Shown: positions 1 to 8,870, counted from the stretch's first letter. The stretch is 50,828 nucleotides of DNA from Pseudobdellovibrionaceae bacterium (GCA_015163855.1 JAAOIK010000011.1:1-50828); one strand, 5' to 3'. Made by a program: numbers and translations. Notes: generated by a model not told the origin, from the sequence alone.

Positions 1-4
1 CGTT

Positions 5-2074
5 TTAAAAACCCAGAGTTAATCCAGCACTAATCATGTTATTAGAAAGATCAAACTTTTTAGATAAACTTTTATACACTTTATATTCGGCAAAAATAAA
101 AAAGCTATGCATGTTATAGTCATTTTTTAATTCTTTTTTAGAGCTACTCCAGTTCATCATATTAATGCCTAGGCCAGCAGCAATATGGCTGGCAGGGGCT
201 AAGGCTAATTTTATTTTTGCGCCACTACTTTGTGGGCTTTCTACTATTCCAAAGGCAGTGATACCTCCCTTAATATAGGGGCTGATAACTGGGTTAGAAC
301 TGTATTGAAATCGATAAATTAAAGAAGCGTGGTTAGGAATTAAAAGAAATAGTAATTTTTCGTGCGACCTTTCTGAGCGGGTATTTTCTTTAAGGCCAGG
401 GGCGGTGGTTGCCATAAAACCACTGCCTATGTCAAAGGACAGTAAACCAAAAGAGGAAGAAATATTTTTTTCATAACTAAGCAACAGCATAAAATGTTTA
501 GAAGACCCGTAAACGTCAGAATAAGAAGCTTTGTCTCCTCTTAATTTTAAAGGTGTGAAGGGGCCTATTTGAAAAGAGTAAAATTCATATTTAGCAGAGG
601 GGTACTGCGAGCTAAGTTTTAAATAATTATTTTTTTTTTCGTAAGTGGCTGTTTGTGCTTTAACTTTTTGCAAGCCTTGGGTAAAAAAACAAGTAAATAG
701 TAATAAAGATAGTATCGAGCTTGTTTGTCGGCGTTTAAAAAAACGGGTTGCAATAATTAGTAATAAAAAAATACCAATAAAAAATAAGAAATAAGAAAGG
801 TGTAAACTAATCCAAGCTAAAACAGCTAAAGGCGTAAGAAGTAAGCCAGTAAATATTTTTAATACAGGGTATTTTTGTAAAACTAAACTCCCTTGAGACC
901 CCCACTTATAATATTGCTTAGTTAGCCAAATACCAGATTTAAATTTTAATAAAACAGCATTTCTAAACTCTCTAAATAGTTTAACTAACATGGCTTGGTT
1001 AGACCCATAGGTGGCGGTAGTTATAAAACAGTTTAAGTCTTTACTTAATATTCCCACCACTCCAGAAGGTTTAGTGCAGTAGGGGCAAGAATCACACTGG
1101 CTAGCAGTTAATTGACCAGTTCCTCCACAGGCCTTTTGAATTTGTTCATCAGAGGTAATAAATGCAATATTTTTTGCCTCGTCCATTACGGCTACTCTAA
1201 AATAGTATTGAATATTATTTTTAAGTGGGCCGATAATAGACTCTTCTTCTACCGTAGTGCTAATAGAAACCTCTACATTATTAGATAAGGGGGTAACTTT
1301 TTGAAAGCCTTCAGAAGAGTAAAACACTTTTAATGTATTAAAAACACTGCCTTTCCAATTAGGAAATTGGCTACTCGATTTAATGTGACCGATAAAGACT
1401 TTTTCATTTCCTGAAAATACTTTAAAATCACAAACTCCCGCCTTAGAACAATCTATGCTGCTAAGGTTGGCCTCTTGATCTTTGTTGGGGTTTTGAATTT
1501 TAATAGTAACAAAACCACCTTCTTGATTATTTATTTTTCCATCTTCATTAGAATCAATTCCTACTTTTATTAAAATAATTCCTGGCGATTCGTTACAAAA
1601 CCCAGTTCCGCTAATAGCACATAGTTCGGTCCAATCTATGTAAACCTTTGTCAGTTGATTGGGTTCTACAAAGGCATTTGTATTTTCACGAAAAGCGCTT
1701 TGTTCAATTTCGACTCCATGTTCTGTAGTTACCAGTATAGGCCCTGGTGCGGGAGCGCTATTGACATAAAAAGCAATACCCAATAGTAAATTGTCAGAAA
1801 TACGATTAGCATTGCAAGACTGCAAGGATGCTGTGCAACTGTTACAGGTGTTTAGTAATTCTCCAAAGCTATTGCCACCGTCGCTGTCGTCGTCATTTTG
1901 AGTAACACACTCCGACCCGCTATCGCTATGATTAAAGGCGGTGCCACCAAAAATAGTAACATTTTTATTTTTATCAATCAGAAGGCTAGAGGCTCCGGTA
2001 GTATTTTTCGTTACAAATAATTGTGCCTGAGCTATTTGCGGAAATAACAAACAAAAAAACCATAAGAGTTTCAT
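5..2074 (-). CDS. Secreted CFI-box protein fused to an outer-membrane beta-barrel
   Basis: A 689-residue protein of unknown function with a mosaic layout. Residues 1-18 form a signal peptide (cleavage after AQA). Residues 19-345 are a Cys-containing extracytoplasmic region with an EF-hand-like loop near 174-184 (DSNEDGKIN). At 349-358 lies CFITTATYGS, followed by LFREFRNAVLL and QYY, the pattern of the CFI-box domain that usually closes a protein. A hydrophobic span (about 406-443) ending in a basic stop follows. Then comes a second signal-peptide-like stretch (about 450-474, ending KAQ). The last 215 residues look like a beta-barrel with alternating strands and a terminal Phe. The CFI box is normally C-terminal, so the tail looks like a fused second protein. 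Domain reading is by eye. Confidence 0.7.
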   Translation of the reverse strand: MKLLWFFCLLFPQIAQAQLFVTKNTTGASSLLIDKNKNVTIFGGTAFNHSDSGSECVTQNDDDSDGGNSFGELLNTCNSCTASLQSCNANRISDNLLLGIAFYVNSAPAPGPILVTTEHGVEIEQSAFRENTNAFVEPNQLTKVYIDWTELCAISGTGFCNESPGIILIKVGIDSNEDGKINNQEGGFVTIKIQNPNKDQEANLSSIDCSKAGVCDFKVFSGNEKVFIGHIKSSSQFPNWKGSVFNTLKVFYSSEGFQKVTPLSNNVEVSISTTVEEESIIGPLKNNIQYYFRVAVMDEAKNIAFITSDEQIQKACGGTGQLTASQCDSCPYCTKPSGVVGILSKDLNCFITTATYGSNQAMLVKLFREFRNAVLLKFKSGIWLTKQYYKWGSQGSLVLQKYPVLKIFTGLLLTPLAVLAWISLHLSYFLFFIGIFLLLIIATRFFKRRQTSSILSLLLFTCFFTQGLQKVKAQTATYEKKNNYLKLSSQYPSAKYEFYSFQIGPFTPLKLRGDKASYSDVYGSSKHFMLLLSYEKNISSSFGLLSFDIGSGFMATTAPGLKENTRSERSHEKLLFLLIPNHASLIYRFQYSSNPVISPYIKGGITAFGIVESPQSSGAKIKLALAPASHIAAGLGINMMNWSSSKKELKNDYNMHSFFIFAEYKVYKSLSKKFDLSNNMISAGLTLGF

Positions 2075-2110
2075 AGTTTATTATGTGCATAGAGGGGTAA
2101 TTTTGTCAAA

Positions 2111-2247
2111 AAAAGTCAGCGAAGTTAGAAGGGAAAAGTAGCCCTATTGCTCAGGCATCCCTTTCTGGGGGGTGAGGGGTTTTTTTGGTAGGGTGAGGGC
2201 TGAGTCGCAATAGGGCTACTTTGCCCTTCTAACTTCACTGATTTTTT
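2111..2247. repeat. Long inverted repeat at the 3' end of asd
   Basis: Arms 2121-2150 and 2207-2236 pair over 30 bases with a single mismatch. Pairing continues outward through the A/T-rich flanks if G-U pairs are allowed. The right arm contains the last codons and stop of asd, so the left arm is an inverted copy of the asd coding end. The 56-base spacer, read on the minus strand, begins GACTCAGCCC and ends GGGATGCCTGA. The same pattern occurs in the spacer of the repeat at 49.07 kb. It is placed to act as a transcription terminator for asd. Confidence 0.85.
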
Positions 2248-3268
2248 TTGCTATTTGTACTGCATTTAAAGCAGCGCCTTTAAGGGTGTTGTCGCTGGTG
2301 ATCCAAAGTAGCCACGAGTGGGGGTTGTTGGGGTTTCTTCTAATGCGGCTAATAAAAATGTTTGGTTTTTGATGGGCAAGATGGGTTAGAGGAATGTTTT
2401 TTTTCACTATGCTTATGTTTTTGTCTTTGCTGAGCATTTTTAACAGCTGTGCTTTGGTTATTTTTTTATTTAGTTCTATCCACACAGCTTCGCCGTGAGT
2501 ATTTAGCGTGGGTACTCGAATGGCAAAGGCGCTAATGTTTAAGCGGGGGCTTTGTAGTATTCTTCGACTTTCGTTAATGATTTTTTCCTCTTCCTCAGAA
2601 AAGTTTTGTGCGTTTACTTTTCCGATACTGGGTAACAGGTTAAATGCTAAAGCGGTTTTTTTTGGAAAGCAAATATCACTTAATTTTAAATGGGCTTTGT
2701 GTTGCAAAAGGTTTTTTGTAATGGCGTAGGATTCAGTAATTAATTGCAACAAATATTTTTTTCCAGCACCACTAATGGATTGGTAGGTGGCCACTTGTAA
2801 AGATTTTATTCCCACTTGTTTTTTTAAGTGATGAATGGCGGCAACTAATTGTATTGTAGAGCAGTTAGGGTTAGCAATAATGTTTTTTTTATTAAGGTTT
2901 AGTTGATGAAAATTTACCTCGGGAACAATTAAGGGAACACTGTTTTTTTTGCGAAATGCCGAAGAATTATCAATAACCCATGCACCATTTTTTTTAGCAA
3001 CAGGAGCCCATGCCTTACTTATTTTAGATCCTGCAGAAAAAAATACAAAATCTAAGTTTTCTAAATTTTTTTTTGATAATTGGTAAATAGGGTAGTATTT
3101 TTTATTCCAAAGTATTTTCTTTCCTGCATTTTTTTTTGATGCAAATAATTTTAGTTCTGATATGGAAAATTTTTCATCTTTCAATACATTTAAAAAACTA
3201 TTTCCCACTAAACCAGTGGCTCCAACTAAGCCTACACGATACAAAGGTTGTGATTTTTTTAATGACAT
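2216..3268 (-). CDS. asd: Aspartate-semialdehyde dehydrogenase
   Basis: Reduces aspartyl phosphate to aspartate semialdehyde, the branch point to lysine/diaminopimelate, threonine and methionine; cytoplasmic. The N-terminal Rossmann motif is VGLVGATGLVGNSF. The catalytic cysteine is Cys136 in ANPNCSTIQLV, and RVPTLNTHGEAV carries the substrate/catalytic His. The length of 350 is normal for the family. The ATG lies inside the last codons of the upstream pssA (10-base overlap), suggesting co-transcription and translational coupling. The last seven codons form one arm of a long inverted repeat, which is unusual for a coding end. Confidence 0.96.
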   Translation of the reverse strand: MSLKKSQPLYRVGLVGATGLVGNSFLNVLKDEKFSISELKLFASKKNAGKKILWNKKYYPIYQLSKKNLENLDFVFFSAGSKISKAWAPVAKKNGAWVIDNSSAFRKKNSVPLIVPEVNFHQLNLNKKNIIANPNCSTIQLVAAIHHLKKQVGIKSLQVATYQSISGAGKKYLLQLITESYAITKNLLQHKAHLKLSDICFPKKTALAFNLLPSIGKVNAQNFSEEEEKIINESRRILQSPRLNISAFAIRVPTLNTHGEAVWIELNKKITKAQLLKMLSKDKNISIVKKNIPLTHLAHQKPNIFISRIRRNPNNPHSWLLWITSDNTLKGAALNAVQIAKKISEVRRAK

Positions 3269-4011
3269 TCGGTTGTGGTTGGCTTTGTTTTATTTTGTAA
3301 TATTTTTTTCCCCGTGTGCAGGGCCCCAAAAACAATTCCTAAAATGGTGTACAGTAAAAAAAAGCAAAAAAGCATAATTTCCGGAGAATAACTAATAGCA
3401 ATAATTAAAAGAATAAAAAAGGCTAAATAGCGTGCAGGCCATTTTTTTTTAAAATCTACATCTTTAAAATTGCGATACTTGATATTGCTAATCATTACCA
3501 CTCCCAACAGAAAACATAATATTAAACTAGGAATAGCAGTATTTAACTGTAGAGCAAAGTCCATAGTGAGTTTGTGGTAGGCTAGCACTGCACTGGCCAC
3601 AATTCCTGCAGCAAGAGGAATGGGCAATCCTCGAAAGTGTTTAGAGCCTTCGGGCTCTTCTTTTACATTAAAACGAGCTAGGCGAATAGCTCCACAAGCC
3701 ACTAAAAAAAAACAGCTTAACCAGCCAAATCTTCCTATTTGATGTAAGGAAAGTTGATACAAAAGTAAACTAGGGGCAATGCCAAAGCTAACTAAGTCGC
3801 ATAAAGAGTCGTACTCTGCTCCAAAGGCCGATGTGGACTTGGTAAGCCGTGCTATTCGACCATCCAATAAGTCAAAAAAAGCGGCTACAATAATAGCATA
3901 AGCAGCAACAACAAAATGATTTTGTATAGAATAAATTACCGATAAAAAACCGGCAAATAAATTTAAAGTGGTTAAGGCGTTTGGAAGTATATATAAAGTT
4001 TTAGAATTCAT
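3259..4011 (-). CDS. pssA: CDP-diacylglycerol-serine O-phosphatidyltransferase
   Basis: Makes phosphatidylserine, the precursor of phosphatidylethanolamine, from CDP-diacylglycerol and serine in the inner membrane. The CDP-alcohol phosphatidyltransferase signature is visible as DGRIAR, then an 8-residue spacer and FGAEYDSLCD, followed by VSFGIAPSLLLY, which is typical of the PssA type. The 250 residues form about seven membrane segments. It sits between a polyprenol/diacylglycerol-kinase-like gene and asd on the same strand, with 15 bases to the former and an overlap with the latter. The cdsA that would supply its substrate is at 44.5 kb. PgsA is less likely because of the length and motif context. 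Confidence 0.92.
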   Translation of the reverse strand: MNSKTLYILPNALTTLNLFAGFLSVIYSIQNHFVVAAYAIIVAAFFDLLDGRIARLTKSTSAFGAEYDSLCDLVSFGIAPSLLLYQLSLHQIGRFGWLSCFFLVACGAIRLARFNVKEEPEGSKHFRGLPIPLAAGIVASAVLAYHKLTMDFALQLNTAIPSLILCFLLGVVMISNIKYRNFKDVDFKKKWPARYLAFFILLIIAISYSPEIMLFCFFLLYTILGIVFGALHTGKKILQNKTKPTTTECH

Positions 4012-4026
4012 TTTTATTTTTACCCA

Positions 4027-4641
4027 TTAAATATTAAACAAGGAAAATATTCCCCATAAACCTACAGAGCTTAACACAGGAATTACAAAATTATCATCTA
4101 TTTTAAAGTTTAAGCTTTCAGAAAGAGTAGCTACTAAAGCCGAAAGAATACTAACTATTAATAAGCGATCTAGCATTAAAGCATTTACGGAAAAATAAAG
4201 AAGCGATAAAAAAAAAGCAGATAAAAAACTGGCAATGCACCCGTGCAGGCTAGCGTTGGCAGATATTTTATGGTTTTTTCCATATAAAATACCAAAAAAA
4301 CTAGCGATGGGGTCTACAAAAGCTAAAAATAATATGGCCAGTGTGTTTATTTGGTGGTTGAACAAGCTAGTAGAGATAAGTATTCCAAAGAGAGTGTAGC
4401 TAATACCCGAAAGTTGTGTTTGTTCATAATCTCTAATAACAGGTTTAAAAAAAACGATGCCAATTTTTTGTAATTTTTTAGAGTAACGCTTACAAAAGTC
4501 TACACTGATAAAAAGAATGGTAGCGGTAAATAAATACTGCGCAAATACAGGGTAGCGAAGGTACTCATACCCTGCTAAAATTACTAATGTTCCAAAAAGA
4601 TGGAAAAATTTTCTTTGTATTCCGAGTTCTGTTCTATTCAT
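4027..4641 (-). CDS. Dolichol/diacylglycerol kinase-type integral membrane protein
   Basis: A 204-residue polytopic membrane protein resembling the CTP-dependent polyprenol/phytol/diacylglycerol kinases (SEC59, VTE5 and Dgk1 type). Characteristic pieces are RKFFHLFG near the N-terminus, SGISYTLFG in the middle, the DPIASFFG...YGKN block, and ESLNFKIDDNFVIPV near the C-terminus. The acidic residues in the last block are conserved in this family. The neighbour pssA suggests a role in phospholipid or isoprenoid-lipid phosphorylation. The actual substrate cannot be read from sequence. Confidence 0.75.
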   Translation of the reverse strand: MNRTELGIQRKFFHLFGTLVILAGYEYLRYPVFAQYLFTATILFISVDFCKRYSKKLQKIGIVFFKPVIRDYEQTQLSGISYTLFGILISTSLFNHQINTLAILFLAFVDPIASFFGILYGKNHKISANASLHGCIASFLSAFFLSLLYFSVNALMLDRLLIVSILSALVATLSESLNFKIDDNFVIPVLSSVGLWGIFSLFNI

Positions 4642-4855
4642 ACATACACACTAAATTAAAAGTTCTTTTTTAACTTTATATAGGCAAAAGAGTTCTTAAG
4701 CCACAGTAAATATTGCAACGCATTAATTGCTGTGAATTTTGAAAAGCATTGAATAAATTGAGTAAGTAGAAAACTTTTGACTCTTTTTTTAAAAAAGGGT
4801 CTACTTTCAAGGTATATTAATAGGCCGTAAAGTGAGAATAAATACAGGAGAGATT
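4642..4855 (+). promoter_or_regulatory. Divergent intergenic region before the DsbA-like lipoprotein
   Basis: 214 bases between the kinase-like membrane protein (minus) and the lipoprotein (plus). It holds A/T runs, the AGGAG site at 4846-4850 and a possible -10 (TATATT, 4813-4818), but no well-spaced -35 box was found. Promoters for both genes should lie here. Confidence 0.4.
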
Positions 4856-5614
4856 ATGAAATATGGAATTTTAGCAATAGCTTTATTTTTAGGAGCTTGT
4901 AGTGGAATAGTAGAAAACACTTTAAAAAATAACCCAGAAATCGTGTTTAAAGTTATTGAAAACAACCCTAAGCAATTTATGGATTCGGTAAACAAGGCGG
5001 TTCGTTCTGCAAGAGCTGTGGCTCGAAAAGAAGCAGAGGGCAAGAAAGCCAATCAAAAAGCAAAAGAATTTGCTAATCCTAAAAAACCAGTATTAGGCAA
5101 GGATAGAGTTTATTTTGGAAACCCTTCGGCGCCGATTACTATTGTTGAATATTCTGATTTTCAATGCCCTTACTGCTCTAAAGGTTATAGAACTATGAAA
5201 ATTTTAGAAAAAAAATATGGAAAAAAATTGCGCATACTATACAAGCATTTGCCTTTAGACGAATTACATCCTCACGCGCGAATGGCGGCTCGGTTTTTTG
5301 AAGCTATTGGAATGCAAAGTGCAGCAAAGGCGGAGAAGTTTCATGACACTTTGTTTGCCAATCAATCTAGTATTAGAAAGGGAAAATCTTATTTAATAAA
5401 AGTGACCAAGCAAGTGGGTGCCAATGTGGCTAAAGTGTTAAAAGATATTAATTCTAATAAAGTGAAAAGCCGAATTAAAGCAGACATGGCAGAAGCTCGT
5501 AAGTTTGGTTTTGGAGGAACTCCTGCTTTTGTAATTAATGGAGTATCTTTAGCAGGAGCTTACCCAGCCCCTGCGTTTATTTCTATTATTGAAAAACATT
5601 TAAAAAGCAAATAG
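4856..5614 (+). CDS. DsbA-family thiol-disulfide oxidoreductase lipoprotein
   Basis: A lipoprotein signal of 16 residues ending in the lipobox LGAC (acylated Cys) is followed by an alpha-helical N-terminal region with repeated NNPE/ENNPKQF segments. A DsbA-like thioredoxin fold follows, with the redox pair in CPYC (Cys104-Cys107, this start) and the cis-proline loop GFGGTPAF. It should form or shuffle disulfides in periplasmic proteins while tethered to a membrane. The start chosen is the ATG at 4856 with AGGAG at 4846-4850. A GTG eight codons earlier would put hydrophilic residues ahead of the signal and lacks as good a ribosome site. The helical N-terminus recalls DsbA relatives that oligomerise, such as ScsC, but that is inference. 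Confidence 0.9.
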   Translation: MKYGILAIALFLGACSGIVENTLKNNPEIVFKVIENNPKQFMDSVNKAVRSARAVARKEAEGKKANQKAKEFANPKKPVLGKDRVYFGNPSAPITIVEYSDFQCPYCSKGYRTMKILEKKYGKKLRILYKHLPLDELHPHARMAARFFEAIGMQSAAKAEKFHDTLFANQSSIRKGKSYLIKVTKQVGANVAKVLKDINSNKVKSRIKADMAEARKFGFGGTPAFVINGVSLAGAYPAPAFISIIEKHLKSK

Positions 5615-5621
5615 TCGCTGA

Positions 5622-5715
5622 TTAAAAGTTATTGGCTATAAAAATAAAAGCCTCAGATGCGTTTGCCCCAAAGGGCGTCAGCATCTGAGGCTTTTATTTT
5701 TATAGCCACTTTTAA
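5622..5715. terminator. Bidirectional terminator-like 27-bp perfect inverted repeat
   Basis: Arms 5634-5660 and 5681-5707 are perfectly complementary over 27 bases. After a four-base bulge (TATT), a further 8 bases pair (5622-5629 with 5708-5715). The 20-base spacer contains an inner GCCC/GGGC hairpin. The A-rich base of one arm gives a U-run in both directions, as expected between the convergent dsbA-like gene and sfsA. Confidence 0.9.
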
Positions 5716-5719
5716 ACCA

Positions 5720-6544
5720 CTACCAAATTATTTTTAAAGGCTTTGTGGTGTTTAGGCAAATTTCATTTGGGTTTAATAGGCAGGGAAAAGCGCTTACTTT
5801 TAAACATTGGTCGTAAGCAGCTTTTAAGGCTTGGCTGTACTGAGGGTCAATGTCTTTAGCCGGCTGAAAAGAATGGCAATCACTGCGCTGAACCACAAAT
5901 ACCATTTCTACAGTGTGCCCTTGTTTTTGTAATTCTAATAATTCTTTAATATGTTTTAGTCCCCGGGTGGTTTTTGCATCAGGAAAACTGGCAATACTAT
6001 TTTTTGCCATGCTTACATTTTTAACTTCAATAAAATGAAACTTTTCTTCGTGTAACCATTGTTGTTGCCAAGGTATTTTTTCTAAAAGTATTTTTTTAGA
6101 TAAATTTTTGGTTAGTTTTAGTAAGCGCTCTTTATTTTTGTGAAAAACAAAATCTATTCTTGTGCCTTCGCTGACCTTTACTTCTCTTTGCCCCCATTGA
6201 TAAGGGTAAAAAAAATCCATCTTGATTGGCTTTTGTTTTTGGTAGTTTTCCCATTGCTCCCATAGTAGGGAGTTAGCTAGGTGAGTGTTTACCCCCACCC
6301 AAGTGGCTTTTGCCTTTATCATTTGTAGGCTATATTTTAATTTTCTTTTTGGATCTTTAGAGTAAGAAAGTAAGGCCTTTTGAGGGCAAGCTTCCTTTTG
6401 TGTAAACACTTCCTTTAAACTTCCTGTATTAGCTATATGGGCGGTAACGGGAGTTTTTTGAGAGTCTAACAAAGTGCAATCCATAAAAAAGCGTTTGTAT
6501 CTTTTTAAGCATTGTGCGGGGATTAGTGGGCTAAAAAATTTCAT
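5720..6544 (-). CDS. sfsA: SfsA family (sugar fermentation stimulation protein A)
   Basis: A 274-residue SfsA-family protein, slightly longer than the usual 230-240. Landmarks are TAHIANTGSL near the N-terminus, VGVNTHLANSL, RIDF, and FIEVKNVSM followed by SIASFPDAKTTRG. The C-terminal half has QRSDCHSFQPAKDIDPQY. The family was named for an effect on maltose metabolism in E. coli. Its fold is nuclease-like with a DNA-binding N-terminal part, but a biochemical role is not settled. It converges on the DsbA-like lipoprotein, separated by the strong inverted repeat. Confidence 0.93.
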   Translation of the reverse strand: MKFFSPLIPAQCLKRYKRFFMDCTLLDSQKTPVTAHIANTGSLKEVFTQKEACPQKALLSYSKDPKRKLKYSLQMIKAKATWVGVNTHLANSLLWEQWENYQKQKPIKMDFFYPYQWGQREVKVSEGTRIDFVFHKNKERLLKLTKNLSKKILLEKIPWQQQWLHEEKFHFIEVKNVSMAKNSIASFPDAKTTRGLKHIKELLELQKQGHTVEMVFVVQRSDCHSFQPAKDIDPQYSQALKAAYDQCLKVSAFPCLLNPNEICLNTTKPLKIIW

Positions 6545-6628
6545 AAATAAAGGTATATAGTAAACCTACAAACTGGTCTATACAGTTTGTTTTGACAACT
6601 TGGCAGAAAGTCCTTTAGGGTAGCAAAT

Positions 6629-7537
6629 ATGATTAAAAAAACTCTTAAAAAACCCAATTGGCTTAAAGTTCCCATCCCTTCGGGAGAGCGATTTTCTAAT
6701 ATTAAAAAGTTAGCAGGATCTTTAAGTTTAGCTACAGTTTGCCAAGAGGCTCGTTGCCCTAATATCGGGGAGTGCTGGCAAGAGGGCACGGCGACCTTTA
6801 TGGTTATGGGAGACACTTGTACTCGCGGTTGTCGTTTTTGTTCTGTTAAAACAGGTAACCCTAAGGGAGTTTTAGATCAGCAAGAGCCCCAAAAATTAGC
6901 TTATGCTATTCAAAGCATGGGGTTAAATTATGTAGTAGTTACTAGTGTAGATCGTGATGATTTAAATGACGGTGGTGCTCAACATTTTGCAAACTGCATT
7001 ACAGAAACCAAAGCCTTAAACCCTAAAACATTAGTAGAAGTATTAACTTCTGACTTTGCGGGTTTTGAAAATAGTTTAAAAACAGTATTACAAGCAAGGC
7101 CAGATGTTTATGCCCATAATGTAGAAACAGTGGAACGCTTGCAGTCCGCTGTGCGTGACCCTAGAGCAAATTATAAACAATCTTTGCAGGCCTTAAAGTT
7201 TGCAGCAAAATTTAATAAAGGTCAGTTTACTAAATCTTCCATTATGTTAGGATTAGGAGAAACCGATGAAGAAGTGTTGCAAACTTTAAAAGATTTAAAA
7301 GCGGTTGGCTGTCAGTTTGTAACTTTAGGGCAGTATTTACAGCCAGCAAAACATAAATTATCTGTTCAAGAGTATGTTAGTGTAGAAAAATTTAATCACT
7401 GGAAGAGTGTTGCCGAAGATATGGGATTTTTATATGCAGCCAGTGGCCCGTTAGTAAGAAGCTCGTATCGCGCGGGTGAATTTTTTATGAAAAGTTTATT
7501 AAAGAAACAAAAAAAAGATTTAAACTGTTTGGTTTAA
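6629..7537 (+). CDS. lipA: Lipoyl synthase
   Basis: A radical-SAM enzyme that inserts two sulfurs into octanoyl groups on lipoyl domains. Both iron-sulfur sites are present. The auxiliary cluster cysteines are Cys38, Cys43 and Cys49 (TVCQEARCPNIGECW). The SAM cluster CxxxCxxC is Cys64, Cys68 and Cys71 (CTRGCRFC). The C-terminal RSSYRAGE carries the conserved serine that ligates the auxiliary cluster. It is the first gene of a run with an E2, an E3 and lipB, nine bases ahead of the E2, so cofactor synthesis is probably co-expressed with the enzyme that needs it. Confidence 0.97.
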   Translation: MIKKTLKKPNWLKVPIPSGERFSNIKKLAGSLSLATVCQEARCPNIGECWQEGTATFMVMGDTCTRGCRFCSVKTGNPKGVLDQQEPQKLAYAIQSMGLNYVVVTSVDRDDLNDGGAQHFANCITETKALNPKTLVEVLTSDFAGFENSLKTVLQARPDVYAHNVETVERLQSAVRDPRANYKQSLQALKFAAKFNKGQFTKSSIMLGLGETDEEVLQTLKDLKAVGCQFVTLGQYLQPAKHKLSVQEYVSVEKFNHWKSVAEDMGFLYAASGPLVRSSYRAGEFFMKSLLKKQKKDLNCLV

Positions 7538-7546
7538 GGGGATAAA

Positions 7547-8863
7547 ATGAGCAAAGAAAAAGTATTACTACCCGACTTAGGAGAAGGTGTTGAAGAGGGA
7601 GAATTGGTTCAGTGGTTGGTAAAGGTAGGAGACTCTATTGTGGAGGATCAAACTATTGCCGAAGTAATGACCGACAAAGCCACTATGGAAGTTCCCACAG
7701 CAGTGGCAGGAGTGGTAACTTCTTTAAATGCTAAAGAAGGGGATGTTTTGCATGTGGGTTCTTTGATGATAGAATTAAATGGCTCTGCAAAAGCCACTAC
7801 TAAAACATCTACATCAAAAAAAGGAACAGCTACTGCTTCTGCTGTAGTGGATCATCAACCAAAAGTGGTTAACTCTGTTAAAGGTATAGAAGAAAAAAGC
7901 AAAGATGCTGTGATGGTTAACGAAAGCCCATCTTCGGTTATCGCCCAAGAAGAAAGAAAAGGTATTTTTCCTCCTCCTGTTGCAGGGCATGTGTTAGCAG
8001 CGCCCTCTACTCGAAAATTAGCCCGTGATAATAATGTAGATTTAAATAAAGTTGTGGGAAGTGGTTTGGCAGGAAGAATTACTCGAGAAGATGTAATAAA
8101 CTTTTTTAGCGCGGGCAAAGGAGCGGCGACTTTTAAAAGTGTAGACTTGTCTCAAGCGGTAGAAGCAGAAGAGCGAGTTCCTTTGCGAGGCATTCGTCGT
8201 AAAATTGCAGAGCAAATGCAAAAAACCAAACACACAGTTCCTCACTTTACTTTAATGGATCAGGTGGGAGTAGATTCTTTAGTGTCTTTAAGAACCGAGT
8301 TAAAAGATTGGGGATTAAAAAAGCACGCTACAAAAATTACTTACCTGCCCTTTGTAATAAAAGCTTTAGTGGCTTCTTTAAAAGCTTTTCCTGAATTTAA
8401 CGCTTCTATTGATGATCAAAAAGAAGAAATTGTTTACAAAAAACATTTTCATATTGCTTTTGCGGCCGACACACCTAATGGGTTACTAGTTCCAGTTATT
8501 AAACATGCCGATAAAAAAAATATTGTGCAGTTAAGCCAAGAAATTACTACTTTAGCTGTTAAAGCTCGCGAAGGAAAATTATCTAGAAGCGAAATGACAG
8601 GGGCTACTATGACGATCACTAATATTGGTTCGGTGGGGGGCACTTATGCTACACCCATTATTAACCACCCCGAAGTGGCTATCTTAGGAATGTATAAAAT
8701 GACCGATCAGCCCAAGTGGGAAAATGCTTCTTGGGTTAGAGAAAAAGTCATGAACTACACAATTACTTGTGACCATCGTTTAATTGACGGAGCAAAAGCG
8801 GCACAATTTTTAAAATTTTTCTTAGATAAAATAGCCTCGCCAAGCAGTTTATTATTAGAGTAA
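7547..8863 (+). CDS. Dihydrolipoamide acyltransferase (E2) of a 2-oxoacid dehydrogenase complex
   Basis: The 438-residue core E2 has one N-terminal lipoyl domain with the modified lysine in VMTDKATME (Lys44). A charged linker follows, then a peripheral subunit-binding domain around 151-187 (STRKLARDNNVDLNKVVGSG). The catalytic domain ends with DHRLIDGAKAAQF, active His about 410. A single lipoyl domain fits branched-chain or Gram-positive-like pyruvate dehydrogenase E2 proteins. Which 2-oxoacid is used cannot be decided without the E1, and no E1 lies in the window. Upstream AGGGGAT is a good ribosome site for the ATG. Confidence 0.93.
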   Translation: MSKEKVLLPDLGEGVEEGELVQWLVKVGDSIVEDQTIAEVMTDKATMEVPTAVAGVVTSLNAKEGDVLHVGSLMIELNGSAKATTKTSTSKKGTATASAVVDHQPKVVNSVKGIEEKSKDAVMVNESPSSVIAQEERKGIFPPPVAGHVLAAPSTRKLARDNNVDLNKVVGSGLAGRITREDVINFFSAGKGAATFKSVDLSQAVEAEERVPLRGIRRKIAEQMQKTKHTVPHFTLMDQVGVDSLVSLRTELKDWGLKKHATKITYLPFVIKALVASLKAFPEFNASIDDQKEEIVYKKHFHIAFAADTPNGLLVPVIKHADKKNIVQLSQEITTLAVKAREGKLSRSEMTGATMTITNIGSVGGTYATPIINHPEVAILGMYKMTDQPKWENASWVREKVMNYTITCDHRLIDGAKAAQFLKFFLDKIASPSSLLLE

Positions 8864-8870
8864 AGGCTGT

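Noticed and set aside
4832-4855. GTG start eight codons upstream for the DsbA-like lipoprotein
   Set aside because: It would place hydrophilic residues before the lipoprotein signal and include the AGGAG site within the coding region.
6592-6628. TTGACA at 6592-6597 as a lipA promoter
   Set aside because: No acceptable -10 box lies at the right spacing before the ATG, so I did not list it as a promoter.
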